Shown: positions 14,501 to 27,562 of the stretch, one piece after another
Numbering within the stretch: position 1 is the stretch's first letter
Layout: each line of letters starts with the position of its first letter
Assembly: GCA_037013685.1 (NCBI GenBank)
Contig: CM072899.1
Coordinates: 5,064,479 to 5,128,478 of the forward strand
Reading direction: 5' to 3'
Source of the DNA: Acridotheres tristis
Lineage: Eukaryota; Chordata; Aves; Passeriformes; Sturnidae
Length of the DNA stretch: 64,000 nucleotides
Notes under the pieces: model-generated
What the model was told of the DNA's origin: nothing
The model's database searches: none
The model's input: only the letters and a program-made list of their open reading frames with translations
Translations under genes and position numbers: made by a program

Positions 14501-17500
14501 GGTTACGTGGATGTCTATGGGCTGTTCAAGGATGGGAGAATAGAGCCCGCCTCCAGCTCTGCTGGACACCACTGACAGCAGCTGTGTTGGGGTGGAACTG
14601 TTCACTGCTGGTGTTATTGTCACTAACAGCTCCTTCAATTTTTGTATCAAAGGCTGCAGACCAATCTAGAAGTGGAAGGGAGGGATAGCAAGAACTGTGT
14701 GTCAGCAGAGCTGTCTGTGCTGTTTCAGGGGCTGCATCCCTGCTCTGTGCAGAATGCTGGCTAAAGTGAGACAGCTGGCAGGGAGCAGGGAGGTGTCAAC
14801 AGGAGAACACGTCAGAATCTTCAAGGTCAAGGATCAGCTTTTGAAAAGGTCGAAGAAATTATTTATCATTGAAAGAAGGACTCTGAAGACTTGATTCCTT
14901 TGATATTTATTTTGAATCCTGGCTCTTTTTATGGAAAAAAAAGATCTTTGCTGGAGCACAGAAACACAGACATCAGCTTGGTTGTAGGTGAAAGTTCCTT
15001 TTCCAGAGAGAACCATATGTACTTGATTAATAAGCTGACACTTCATGACTTGTTCTTTTGCTGGCTTTCAGATTCATGGAGTGACCTTCGTGGTAGGGAT
15101 GAAGGGAATAGGAAGAGTGAGGGCATCTAAACAGTAGAAGAAAATACATAATGATTTTTTTTTTTCTTTGGACTGGTTTGCTCATTTAGGACAAGTTGAG
15201 GCTTCTTTGAAAAGCAAAGCAGTTTCTGTTGTCCTCAGCCATGCTGGTGTGTCTTTTAACCTCTGATCTCTGCTCTCATTAGTTGGTAATAATTCCAACA
15301 GAGTCTGAGGTTCCTAGTGCTTCCAGAATACAAGATTTCAGATTTTGTAATGAAAATACGATGCAAAATATGTTCACCTCATAAGAAATCCAGATAATAA
15401 CATGATAGCTGAATGCCTTCATACAAAGTTTCCATGTGGCTGTAGGCAGCTGATCTATAATTTCATTGAGAGAATTAGAAGTCTTTCTTTTTGGAGGAGA
15501 ACATGCTGCTGATCATCTTATTTTCTTGCTGTATGGGTTTTCTTCATGTATTTATTTTTAATTCCAATTATTCAATGCAGGAATGCTTTCTGCATCTGAA
15601 ACTGAGGAACAGCTAACCCCGTCTCTTCATTCGTCTGGTATGTACTAAAATATATCCTAGAGTGTGGAATGTATCCTAGACTTCTTGATGAGAAGGAGCA
15701 AAGGTGAGAGAGGTGCCTTTTCAAGAGTCTGTAGCATCGAGTCATGTCTCAGTGAGGCAGTCATGACTAAATACAGCAGCCAAACTGAAATCCTGCCCAG
15801 TCTGGCTTGTTTTATTGCCATCTGATCTTGAAGTCACCTGACAATGGCAGGCTTTTCCCCCTTTCTGTTATGTTTAATGGTGTTGCAGAATGAGCAACTG
15901 CCTTCAGAACTGATTCAACACGTGGTGAAGTTGGAAGAAATATTTTATGCAATTTGAGAAGGTTTAGGGCACTGCTATCACAGCAACTTCATTTTGGTGG
16001 TTTCTATTTCCTGAGCCCTAGTGGGATTGGCTTCTCTCTGCTCTACTGGACTCTGTGCAAGATTTGCTTTTCTTCCTCAACTGGGTGCAACTGGTTTAAC
16101 AAACTATACATCAAAGAATTTGATGTTCTTGTAAGGTGACAAAATCAATGCCCAGAGGCCTTCCTCCCATGCATGTCACCAAGGCCAGAGCTGTGGGTGG
16201 AAGGAGATGGCCATCAGTGGTTGGGAAAACCAATTATTCAGCAAAGCCCCATCCCTTGCTAAATTAGCAAGTGTTAGTAACTGCAGATGCACCATGCTCA
16301 GTGCTTAGATCTACCAGTGCTTCTCTGTGTATTGCCCAAGTGTCACTCAGAGTGAGGTGCAATAGCAGGTTTCCAAGTTAAAAATTCAATGTTTTTTAAA
16401 ATATGTAAAGCATAAATTAACACATATAATGAAAAGCTGGATTTTTATCCCTTAGAACTGCTGCTCAGAATGTTTCTTTGTTTTGTCAGATTGGAAAGGC
16501 ATCAAATTGTTTTATTCATTATTTCTCCCCATAGGTTACTTTCCAACTTCATGTGTTTTACACTGGATAGTTTGGAATCTTTTCAGATTGAAAAGTACAG
16601 ACAAAGAAACTCCCAGCTTGTTTTGACAGTGTCTTGTGTATTTTATGCACCAGTTTAAAGCAAACACCAGCCCTTGACACCCCCTCAAAAATGATCTTGA
16701 TTTGATTCACTCTATGGACCTAGAATTGATATGAAAACCTGTGCAAGGACTAAACCATGTGAATAATTAAAAAATTGTGTAAATACAAATGCAGCAGGGT
16801 TCACCCCTGGAAACTCTCAAAAGAGCTTAAAGAAGACCTTTCGTGAATAGTTTAAGAAGATATGGTTCTCTGGTGCAACTGGGGGAACAGGCTGGTAACC
16901 TTTTCTGTCCCCCTGTGGATCTGTCTTCCATAATTATCTAATTCACTGCTTTAAATTTATTTCCAAATAAGGAAGGATTGTTTTTAGATGGAAAGCTTAG
17001 TAACATTACAGCTTACTTGGTCAGAGAAGCATGACAGCAGGATAAAGAAGAATATGCCTAGTGCCAGAAGTTTCCCAGGAGTTTCAGTCAGACCTGGGTT
17101 AGGCTCAGTGTGGAGAGGGATCAGCAGGACACGAGGCTGATCTGGATTTATGGGTGTAGTTATCTAGCAGTAGCTTTTTCCTCTCAAGGTCAGCCCACCC
17201 GAAGTGCATGTACACAGTGATGTTACAGAGGAATAAGCCATAAAACCATAAAATGTACAGCAGACTGAGGAGATGTCAAGTGGATTATTACTTTGACAGA
17301 CCCAGGAGACCAAAGCACAGGTGCAGCCTAACAGCAGCTGATAAAGTAAGTGCTGACTGCTAATGAGAGCTCCCAAAACGTGGAGCTGCTCGTGCTCCAA
17401 TGAGACCATGACTTGGGTAGGAGCTGTTCCTTCCAAGGATAAGGGTAGGCTAAGACACTCCTGAATGGTGGATAACCCTGCTAATCCAAACACAGCTTGC

Positions 17501-20112
17501 TCTCTCCATCCTTGAGAAGCTGTGTGATTTTCATCCAAGCTGTGTAATCCCTGGTATGAGTGAGCATTCCTCTGGAAGTTTTGGAAGGGCTGAGGACAGC
17601 ATCCCCTATCACAGCAGCCTTGGTGGACTTTAACCATCAGTAATGGAAAACCTGTGCTCCTGTGGGAGACAGAGAGGACTGGGGAGAGAAAAAGGTGCTG
17701 TGGTTTTTTGGTTTGTTTGATTCAACCAGTAGGGGTTAAAGGAGTTGGTGTGTTATATGTATATATGTTATATACCCAGCAGCACCACCCTGGCACCCGT
17801 GTGCCAGAGGAAGGTGGTGTCTGCTGGGCCTTTTCCTGCACACCTTCCCGTTGTAGGAGCTGGTTGAATCTGTCAAAGAAAAAACCAAGACACTGAGAGA
17901 TGGCTTTTCTGTCTTCAGTTGTTCCTAGGTGTAGGTTTTACCAGCAGTAGCTGCACCATGTACCTCACTGACTAATTTGATGGAACGAGCTTTGTAAAAC
18001 CAGATTAAACTATTTTCCATTCACTTCAGGAAGGGATAATTAGGTGGGAACAGAACAGACAGGAACAAGTCACAAGTACTGCGCTATCAGACACTGCCTT
18101 TGATCATCGTGTTACTCCCAGGTTTGCAGTCACAAATTAGGGTGTTCTATTTGCAGTGGATGGGGCTTCAAGCACGTTGTGCTCAAAGCTGCGTTTTTCC
18201 TTGATTTCCTCTTCAAATACCTTTTTTCTCATGCAGAAATTTTCCGGCTGCTCTGGACTCAGAGAAACTGTGCTATCTCCAAAAGGTGTTCACAGGGGAA
18301 AAGGCAACTTTCCCAGTCTCCAGGAACATAAAGTTTGCCTTCACTCAGTTTGAACTAAAAAGTACACTCTCATTTGTGCTTCTTTGAGGTGCTTTCTCAG
18401 AACCAAAATTAATTATTTAATCCTCTGTTCTTTGAGCCCTGTCTCTGCTCTGTATACTAAGTTTCCTTTTCACAAAGCTGTGACTGTGAAGGCTGTGTGG
18501 CTCATGAAGGTCTAATAAAAGCAGCAAATGTAGTAACATTCAGCAAATTGACTCAGTGGCCAGGGCTGTGGGTGGTGAGTTACAGCTGGGAGTCCTGGAA
18601 CTGAACTTACAGACTTACAGACCTGTCTTGTGTGGTTTGCTCTGTTCCCTCTCCAAGTCCTCAATCAGTGGGATAAGGAAAACCTTCATTTCTGTCCTTT
18701 AGGTGTGTCTTTAGGTTTGTCCTCAGGGGAAAGTCTTGATGACAAATGCAGTGAGTCCAATACAGGAGTGAAAAATAACCAGCTTCCTTTTGTAGTGTGT
18801 GAGTTAGAAAGGAGGAAGGTGAAAGAGAGACTCTGGGGCTGCTTTATCCTATTGCTTTTGAAACTGTGAAGGAAAACTCTGTTAAGTCTGAGTCTGCCAG
18901 GTTTGGCAGACAGATTCTCTGTTATCGAGTCTCTTGAAACTAAATGTGATGTCTTGGTTCCCTGGTGAGGGCCCTGGGGGGAAATGAAGACACTGGAAGG
19001 CTCTCAAGAAAAACACAGTGAGGCTGTCACAGGGTGAAAGTCCCCACAGCCTTTGAGAGAAGGCTCAAATAAATGCTTGAAGAGAAAATTTTAAAGGGAA
19101 TCAAAGGCAGGGAGGCCTTCAAGTATTAGGAGAGATGGAGGAGAATACTTGTAATGCTTTGTCAGTTTAGCATACTGAAAATTTCCCTCTGGGACCAGTG
19201 TGGGGGAGGCTGGGTTTGAAGTATAGAGCTCAGCTCAAGCTGTTGGCATCTCTCCTTCATTGCTGGGTGAGTGTGATGATGTCCTGTGCCAGTGGCAGCT
19301 AGGTCAGCCAAAAGGATGATTTTCATGTTTACTCCAGAAAAATACTGACCTATGTGCCCCAAGCACAGGCAATTTCTACTGCCAGTTCTCACCTTAGGAG
19401 TGAAGACTCTCCAAAATATTAATTTGGTTTGAAACAGGGAATATTTTCTGTCCAAACACCTGGGCTCTGTTTTTATAAAAAATTAAATCCAGGCACTTAG
19501 GCCTTAGCAACATAAAAAATATCCCCTCTAGGTAGAGGTGTGATAGAGTTCTTCATGGAATTCGTCATTTCACAATATTGCTGGAAAACAAGGAGACAGA
19601 TTGTATTGAAACCGTGGGGAGATGCTGATGAAAGCAATTTGTGCTGTGGGAAAGTGAGATATGTGTGATGGAAATGAGAGGGCTGAGGGCTGGAGCAGGG
19701 GCACAGCATCTTCCTCCTGCTCAGGTGTCCCTGTGAGATGCTGCAAGGAGCAGCAGGGCAGCTCTTGGTCCATGCTGCTTTCCACGTGTGAATTCCAGCC
19801 CTCAAGTTCTCAGCTCTCTGCTGGGTAACACAGAAAGCCCCAGGTGCCCACTGGACAGGGGGTTTTTCACGAGTCCCACACCTTCCTGTGCCTCACCTTG
19901 CTTGGTCCATCCTCAAGCCAACACTTCCTTGGGTGGCCAAAGCCCTGGATATGAGCAGGGCCTAAGGCAGCAGGTTGACTTTGTATCATTTTCCATTCTT
20001 TTTGCCTCATTCCCATGACAGAGATTGCATTAGAAGCTGAGAGGCTTATAAATTCTGAGTTATAGCTGTAGGCAGTTCATGAAGGGGAAATTGGGACTGG
20101 GGAGGGTTTTGA
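8501..20112. other. long unique stretch with few repeats, no gene supported
   Basis: About 11.6 kb in which I recognise no CR1, SINE, LTR or satellite. Open frames are short: the longest is about 157 codons, on the minus strand at 17164-17637, with no recognisable domain. Sub-segments around 8780-9070 and 10240-10620 are rich in TAATTA/ATTA cores and free of simple repeats, which is how conserved non-coding elements often look. I cannot test conservation here. A short TA-rich patch lies at 17758-17774. Confidence 0.5.
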
Positions 20113-20163
20113 ATTTGCATATATACCACACCCACTGCTATTTAATTTGCATTTTGTTTGCAT
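20113..20163. promoter_or_regulatory. cluster of three octamer-type (POU) motifs
   Basis: ATTTGCAT occurs at 20113-20120 and 20145-20152, and GTTTGCAT at 20156-20163. ATTTGCAT is the exact reverse complement of the octamer ATGCAAAT bound by POU-domain factors (OCT1 type). A CCACACCC box of KLF/CACCC type lies between the first two, at about 20127-20133. Motif presence is seen; regulatory function is inference. No promoter or gene is evident nearby, so if real it would be a distal element. Confidence 0.4.
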
Positions 20164-23100
20164 ATATCATGGTTAAATAATACCCATGCAGTACTTTTAA
20201 GGGGTAAGGACTGTATCAGTTTGTCTGAGATTTATATAATTTTTGCTTTAAGTGTAATTTTATAGAGTAATTTGGAGAGCATGCAGTATGAACTTAAATT
20301 TAATTTCACAAAAATGATCAAATGACACTTATCAGCCATAAACATAGAGTTCTCTTTGAAAATAATGTTGTTTTCATAAAGATCTTAGATTAATAGCACT
20401 GCAGTCTGCTGGTTAACAGCTGGAAAACCATGATCCAATACAATAGCAGATCTTCACACACATTGGGATTGAAGAGGCATCTGCCCTGAACTGGGTGGGA
20501 ACTCAGGACTCGTGTCTGTTCAGTGCTGTGTGATTCTTCCAGCTTTAGGGACTGTGAGTTTGGGTAGTGTTTTAAAGCAGGTTCCTTCTTTGTTTGCATT
20601 ACATGAATGATTTTCCAGGATGAGTCCAGCAGCAGAGTGAGTGTCTGTCCTTCCTGTGGAAGTGGCTGTAACATAATTATTAGATAATTGTGTCTAGTGT
20701 CTCATGTGGGAAGAGAGAGGCCAAAGTTATTTCAAAATATTTTTCATATTTTTTTACCATGAACTTGTCACGAATTCAAATGTAAGATGTAAAACCACCT
20801 GACACTTTTAACTTTGCACCTGCCCCAGTGGCACAGGAATTGCAACATCCTATTTAAAATTTGTTTTCCCCTTTTAGTTTTGCAGCTGTTCTTCAGCACA
20901 AAGACCAGTTCTGCAGAGCTATTTCTGCAATTTTAAGAAGCAGAGAGGTGCCACACTCCTGTCATTTCATTTCCTTTGACTGGGAGGGCTTGGAAATTCC
21001 TCTAACCCCATCCCAGGAAAAACTCCCTTCCTCAGAGATCTGGTCCCCTATGTTTCTCTGCATTTTTAGGCACCTAGTCATCTTTTAGCAGTAAGTACAT
21101 CTTTGGTCATGTATTAAAACCCTTGGAGTACTGCCACCTCCTCCTCTGCACACCCTCAGGAATCTCACTCTGTAACCACCCTCTCTGCTCCTTTTCATTA
21201 AGGGCAGCCCTTCCCTGGCAGCCCAGCCATGAATCTGCTCCGAGGCAGAGAATATTCCTCTGTGGCAGCACGGGGCTCTTTTTGTGTCCTTTTGGTGGCA
21301 GTGGCCTCTGACCTGCAGTGCTGCAGCCCCACACACCAGCCCCTTCCCCTCTCTGTGTGCTGGGCTGCCCACAGGCTGCCTGCAGGGCTCCAGTTTGCCT
21401 TGAATGATCTCTCAGCTAAGAAATAACAACGTGTCACTCCGGCAACCTGAGCTTAAATTGGTTTGAGTCAGTAAGGAATGCTCTTGGTTTCTCTCTAACC
21501 TCCCAGCACGGGCAATAATTCAGTTCTGAATGTGCAGCCTGTTATTACTGTGGGCTTTTGACACATGGATGTGAAACCTCCTCTTAACCTGGCTGAGCCT
21601 TGCCAGCATGATGGACATCAGGAAGGTCTACTCTGCTTTGATCAGCACCAAAGTGCTTGGGAGCACGTCCCTAATCGGCCAGCTCTGTCAGCATCTGAGT
21701 GCTCCAGCAGAGCCTCAGGGGCCAGTGAGGGATCTCACCCATCTCTCATTTTGTCCCTAACCTCAGGCACTTGCACAAACTTTATCTGGAGGGGAGACTG
21801 GAGATGTGCTGTTAAACAAGTTGCAGACACTCTATTTAGCAAAATGGACCAAGTGTGGGTTTGTGTGCTTGAGATCCAAGCATTTTCCTTGGAATTTTAT
21901 ATACTTCTTGTTGTTTTATAGCATTCAAAAGCAATTTGAATTTCTTCTGCTTCTTGATCTTTCTCATAGTCTTCCAGCTTTGCTGCTTTGTTTCTGTGCT
22001 CAGACGTGGCATCAAAACCAGTGCACTTGCTGCTTCTCTTTGTCCAGATTGCTCAGATGGCCTCCAGCCCCTCTGCAAATTACAAATGGGTGTCAGTCTT
22101 CTGTCCTGCTTTGTCTTGATGGGAAAACAGCTACGCTCATGTAAGCTCTGAACAAATCCTCTATCTTCTGTGTTTGCACTTGAATGATTATTTTAAAATT
22201 TGAGATGTGAACTATCAAAGCTGTGGAAGAATACAAGCATGGGTTTGCTTGGTGGGCTGCTAAATAGGATTTCTGCGTAAAGCTTCAGCGATTTAGGAGC
22301 CCTGGAGAACCTTTAGAGATCTGAGCCCTTGGAAATATCTGTATGGAACGTACTGAACACAGAGGCACAGCACTGAGAGCATCACTGGTGCCATCAGCAG
22401 CTGCCTGGCCTGATGTGCTCCTGAGCCCCCAGCGATGGAGTGGAGCTGCTTTCTGCCTCCACCTGCCTGTGCCCATGGCTGAGGCTGTGGCTGGGTGTGC
22501 AGAGCAGTGAGTGAGGCTCAGAGAGCAGGCTGAAAGCCAGCCAGGCACTCGGTGTCTGCTGAGCAACAGGAGCGTGCCACAAGCACCAGCCCTTCCACAG
22601 TTTGAGTGAGACAGAGCAAGACACCAGGTCAAGGAGAGACATGTGCAGCAGAGGGGGAAGTGGGAAAGAAATCCATAAATATTCAATGAAGGGAGCGGGA
22701 AAACACACTCTGATTACAACTCTGGCTCTAATGTATGCAAATGTAACAGTTTCCACCCCTACCAAGGAATCATGTATTACATACATTACATGATGTAGTA
22801 CTGTGAAGCAACATAGTTTATGACTCCTAGGAGAAGAAAATCATAATTCACTGCCATTAACAAAAATAATAGTGCTTTCACCCAGAGGAGCTTTCCTTCC
22901 AAAGCCTGTGCAGATTCTATCTAACCTAATTTAAGCAATGTCATGAGTTGGAACAGATTGCTATCAAGTCTGTCATGCTTGTCATAACATGGCACTTGAA
23001 TCGAAGACATCCCTTCCCAGGAGAAATCCCTGTGAAGGAACTGCATTATTTAATGGAGTTTAAGATTCCTTTTAAGTTTCAGAGCTTGTTTGTTTGAAAA

Positions 23101-24310
23101 TTGTTCCAGTAAAACTCAACCGTTAGCCAGGTTTCATTGAAAGAGAAATGAGTTTGCAGGTCCATGATTATAGGATGCTATCCCTCAAAGTTGTAATTAA
23201 CTGGGGGTGCAAAAGGGAAGTTGCTGAAGAGGAGCAGAGCACACACCACGTGCTTTGCAGCTGGCATTTATTTTCTTAGGGACAAGGTTTTCTGGAGCCT
23301 GTGAATGGGCACCAGCAGTTATGGGAAGAGACATTCCCTGGTGAAAGCCACCTGTCTCTGTCACACCTTCTCTCATCCCTCCTGCATTTTATGCAAGCTG
23401 CTAATTAGCTTTCAGTTTTTAGTGTGTAACGAGGCAGAAAACCTAAGAAGGAAATGAGACTGTGGTCTCACCCCCCAAAAATACCTGGAGTCAAGCAGCA
23501 TCTTAATGAGTTTAAATCCTTGGATGGTCACAGGCTCAGGCTCGCAACTGCTCATTTAATTTCTGATTTAAAGCATCAACAGTGGCTGTTGGGAGGTGTG
23601 GAAGTTCACATCCCCTGCTCCAGTGCTGCTCCCATTGCCAGGCTTTTCCATCCCCCATTTGTTGCAGTGCTCCTGGTGCCGAGGGAGGCAGATGGCAGGC
23701 ACAGCTCTGTGGTTGCTTCATTAGGAGCACGTGTGGGCTGTCCTCATTTAGTGAGGCTGCTCAGGAACCTCCTGTTTGCAGAAACTTTGGCAGCTTGTCA
23801 CAGCCTGTCAAGATCTGCTCGTCTCCCTGGATAGCACAGTTAATGCATAATGCAATAAATAGAGATGGGGAGAATTGCGTTCCGTGCATTTAGCAGATTT
23901 CAGGCTGTGTGAGAGAGGAGTTAAACTAATGCCTTCCTGTCAACCTCTCAAAGCATTTAATCATCTTTTTTGTGTTTACTTTCTTCACTCTCCTCATATT
24001 TATTTGTTTATTTATACAAAATCTTTTGGGTTTTGCATCTATCTGTTAAAAATGAGTCGATGTCTTTTTTATTTTTGGATGCTTTAGGAGATGTTGGGGA
24101 ATATTGAAAAATAAATATATTGGGAGAGGCATGTGAAAAGTGTTTAAGGAACTGATAGCAGAGGGGTAAAGAATAATTCTTTTCTCCCTTGCTGCCCTGC
24201 CTGTTCTAAAACTTTTGTGACCGGGCCACATGGAGGCCTTTGGAAACTTTGGTGTCTGATGCTGAAGTTGTGTTCAAAGCAAAGCCTGCCCAGTCCTGTG
24301 TGAGGCACAG
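20164..24310. other. gene-free unique sequence
   Basis: No repeat family is recognised. Open frames on both strands in the somewhat GC-richer patches at 21080-21440 and 22285-22790 reach about 130 codons. They overlap one another in several frames, which suggests stop-codon depletion from composition and not a gene. I see nothing else. Confidence 0.5.
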
Positions 24311-24380
24311 AGCTGATCAAACCCCACTGAAGTCAATGAAAAGGCTTTCACTAAAGGCAGTGGGCTTTGGTTCAGATGCT
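24311..24380. repeat. ancient palindromic interspersed repeat
   Basis: The left part, CTGATCAAACCCCACTG at 24313-24329, is mirrored by the reverse complement of CAGTGGGCTTTGGTTCAG at 24358-24375. A CACTGAAGTCAATG core lies between them. From memory this matches a motif common in turtle and crocodilian DNA, where CCATTGAAGTCAATGG-type blocks are flanked by GATCC/GGATC ends. I cannot give a family name. A second, more decayed copy lies at 37672-37740. Confidence 0.5.
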
Positions 24381-25515
24381 AAAAGCATTATCATCACTCT
24401 CTGGCTGATCCTCTTGATACCAGCTCTCTCATCAAACCCTTTGACAGAAAAGGAGAGAAAATCCAGTCCCTGCTGGTTAAACCAGCAGCTAAACACAAAG
24501 TTTTGACAGCTCTACACCACTCCTATGGAGAAATCAGAGTTTTTCAGCACAGAGGTACAAAACCACAAGTGCTAGAAGCTACACCAATCTTCAAAGCATC
24601 CGTACCCCCCAAACTCTTAAGGTGAAGCTTTTTCATGGCCAGAAGAGCAGTAAATGCTGCAGGGTATTGTCTTGCATCCTGCCCAGCCTGTGGGTACTGT
24701 GGCAGGGGTGTCAGGGGTGTGGGGGTGTGCCATGATCCCAGGAACAGGGCTGTCCCTTGGGGGAGGCTGAAAGATGGGGCAGTGGGGAATATCAGCTTGG
24801 GAGAGGGGAGACAGAGCTGGTGAGGCATTACCAGGGAGAGGCAGGGAAACAGCTCTGAGCCCAAAGGGAAGAGATGTTTGATGAATATGCAAGACAAAAA
24901 AATTACATGCTTAATCAGGACTGGCCTTATTTCTAGTCCTGGGATCTTGGTACTAAATGAGAGCGTAGCAGAGGGAACTTGGATCCTGACTTTCGTGCCT
25001 GTTCTTACTGCAAAGACTCAGTTCACAGGTTCAGTCACCCATAACCAAGAGCCAACAGTCGGTGGTGGATACAGGGACACAAACCCTGGCTACACGTTTT
25101 TAAGCAGCTTCCAACTCAAAGAAGAAGACAGAGTTCAAAGACCCTCCTGATTCAATCAAATATCTCCTTCCAGCCAGCAAGAGTAACAGGCTTTGGGTGT
25201 TAGATGGGCGGTCTGAGTGGATTAATAACTTGCTTTATATTATCAGCCGACTTTCATCTAGAAATAAATCCTGCCTGATCTCTGTGAACATGACACAAGA
25301 TTATTCCAGCAAGTGCTGAGGTTGGGATTTGTGCATTGAAACTGGTGGTGAGCAGGGCTGTGGGGGGAGAAGGTTGGGAGAGGATCTGTGCCAGGGGGGC
25401 TGCACTGGGCCAGGTTTTGGGAGAAGAGAGAGAGGATTGCAAAGGTGCCCCATGCCCCTGACCTGCAGAATCCAGCACATGACACATCCCTGGGACAAAT
25501 TGCCCTGAAAAGTCT
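24381..25515. other. gene-free sequence left of the CR1 piece
   Basis: No recognisable gene or repeat. Minus-strand frames at 24544-24897 and 25254-25498 stay open for 75 to 117 codons in overlapping frames and have low-complexity proline/leucine/serine composition. They are treated as chance. Confidence 0.5.
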
Positions 25516-25732
25516 TTATGAGAAGCAGCTGAGTGAGCTGGGGGTGTTAACCCTGGAGAAAAGCAGACTCGGGGAGGATCTTCTCACTCCCCAAAAGAAG
25601 ATTGTAGCAGGCTGGGGGGCAGTTTCTTCTCCCAGGAACAAGTAATAGGATAAGAAGAAATGGCCTCACGTTGTGACAGAGGAGATTAAGGTTGGATGTT
25701 AGGAAACATTTCTTCACTAAAAGGGTGGACAA
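25516..25732 (+). mobile_element. CR1 LINE fragment, sense, without its 3' end
   Basis: The plus strand reads AGCTGAGTGAGCTGGGGGTG, then a CTGGAGAAAAGCAGACTC block, then CTTCTCCCAGGAACAAGTAA, GAAATGGCCTCACGTTGTG and GGAAACATTTCTTCACTAAA. This is the order of the CR1 region that follows the reverse transcriptase and precedes the terminal tail. It stops near AAAGGGTGGACAATG, and the AACAGGCTGCC block expected next is missing or unrecognisable. The piece is therefore truncated at both ends. Open frames crossing it are accidental. Confidence 0.85.
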
Positions 25733-26032
25733 TGTGTGAGGTGTGTGGGAAGCTGGACTGAGAGACTATGGTGGAAAGAAGTGTGGCAGAGGATTTTGTC
25801 TGAGGGGGAGGCAGCTGTATCCTACCCCTCTATCAGAATTGTGCCACAAGGCTCAATTTCCATGATTCTTCCCTTGGGAAATTCTGCACAGTGTTTTAAT
25901 TATCAATAGAAAGACATTTAAAGAAGCTCGAGGTTTCTTACTCCTTACTCATGCTTTACTTATCCACCAGACACACATCTTACAGCCTTTTGTCCTTGGT
26001 CCACATTTGCACTTTCTGTTGTTTGTCTTTTG

Positions 26033-26070
26033 TTTTTCTTTTTTTTTTTCTTTTTTTTCTTTTCTTCTTT
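26033..26070. repeat. 38-base pure polypyrimidine tract
   Basis: Every base from 26033 to 26070 is T or C, with long T runs broken by single C. It could be the antisense of an old poly(A) tail or a slippage-grown tract. No retro-copy body is recognisable beside it. Tracts like this can form triplex (H-DNA) or act as splice-site-like pyrimidine tracts; neither is shown here. Confidence 0.75.
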
Positions 26071-27511
26071 GAAACAAAGAAACACAGAGCACAATTTTAA
26101 ATTACCTGATTAAAGAAATACACTTGGGTTTTCAGCTGATTTTTTGTATTACCCTGTCCCCTTGTTTGTATGGCAGTGGTGCCTAGTTCTGGGAGTTAAG
26201 CCTTGTGTGACTCTCAGGCAGAACTTTTTGAGATCCTGCAGTGATGGCAGGCCTAGTCCATGCTGGTGCTGTGTCTTTCCACAGGATTTTTGGCCACTGC
26301 TGAGAGCAGCAGGACTTGGTGTGCTAAACCCATCCTGGGCTTGTATAAAAAGATTTGCTTCCCAACTGACAGGACCACTGAGGTGAGAAAAAAACCCTAG
26401 ACTCCAAGCCAGGCTTTAAATTTACTTTTAATCCCCCATCCCCAAGACATTATAAAACAAAAATGTTTTAAAAATTTTTACTGAATTAAAAAAAGGATTT
26501 TTCCTCATTGGAACATTTCCCGCTTCCACAGCAAGTTGCTGTGTGGTTTGGAAATGCTTTCACGGATGTCAGTTAAAATGTCAGAGGCTTCTGATCCGAT
26601 CTGTGCTCTCCAAAGGACACCTGTGATTATTTTTACCCTCTCACCTCGCCTCCTTTTGTCTGTGGAGCCCTCCAGCAGAAGCTGTCCTCCAGCCCTCTGT
26701 CTTTTGGTGTCTGCTGTGATTCTGCTCCACGGTGTTTTTGGCTGTCATTGCCTGGGAACCTGCCAGTCCAGAGCTGAGGGTGATGCTGGAGCTGCTCTGA
26801 GCCGGTGCCATCCCTCAGCCCCTGCAGCAGGAGCTGAGAAAAGGCAGGAAGAGGAAAAACTGCTCAGTGTAAGGGGGAAGAGGAGGGGATTGTGTCATGG
26901 GAGACAGGGAATGGGGGCAGAAAGGGAGCAAGATGGGCAAGATAAAAGCAGGGATGAAAAATGAACGGGTGGCCCAGCCCAGCTCTGGTGGCAGAGGGTG
27001 AATCTGTGCAGGTCATGTAAGGATCCAACTGGCCTTGCTTCTGCACCAAGGGAACACCAGGGACTGGGAAGATTATTGCAAAGATACAAGCAAACAAAAC
27101 TCAGTTACCTTTTCCCATAATTTTGATCCTCATTTTGGCAAAAACCTCAATCTTTCCCTGACTTGGCCAGCAAACCTGATTAAGATTACACAGCAAGATT
27201 TTTTTTTCCTTTCCAGCTGGAAAAATATAATTTTTTCTCTGTCCAAATGGAATGGGTGATTTTCTTGTCAGTGTTTAAATTGGCCTCCTTGGGAACGTAC
27301 TCTGAGGTGGTGATGTCTACATTACAGAATTGAGACAACTCTTGCCTTGACAAAAGGAAAGAAAGATGATGGTTAATGGAATAAAAACTGTGTTCAAAAG
27401 ACATTATAATAAAACCCTACAGACAGAGAGCTTTCTGACTGTGCCTTTCCTTAGGGTCTCAGCTATGAGTGCCTCAGGGACTCTCAATCCAGACTAAACC
27501 CCTAGGGAGAT

Positions 27512-27562
27512 TTATATATATATATATATATGTATGTATTTCTATGTGTGTATATATATGTA
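27512..27562. repeat. TA-rich microsatellite
   Basis: A near-perfect TA run from 27513 to 27531 passes into TGTATGTATT and then a TGTGTATATATATG stretch. It is a compound TA/TG dinucleotide array and probably length-variable. Seen directly. Confidence 0.85.

Noticed and set aside
15590..15620. CATCTGAAACTGAGGAACAG, another possible MIR core
   Set aside because: Box order is wrong for either orientation of MIR and the flanks do not match.
17164..17637. 157-codon minus-strand frame rich in Cys, Ser and Leu
   Set aside because: No motif spacing typical of a cysteine-rich family and no homologue recognised; expected for stop-poor chance sequence.
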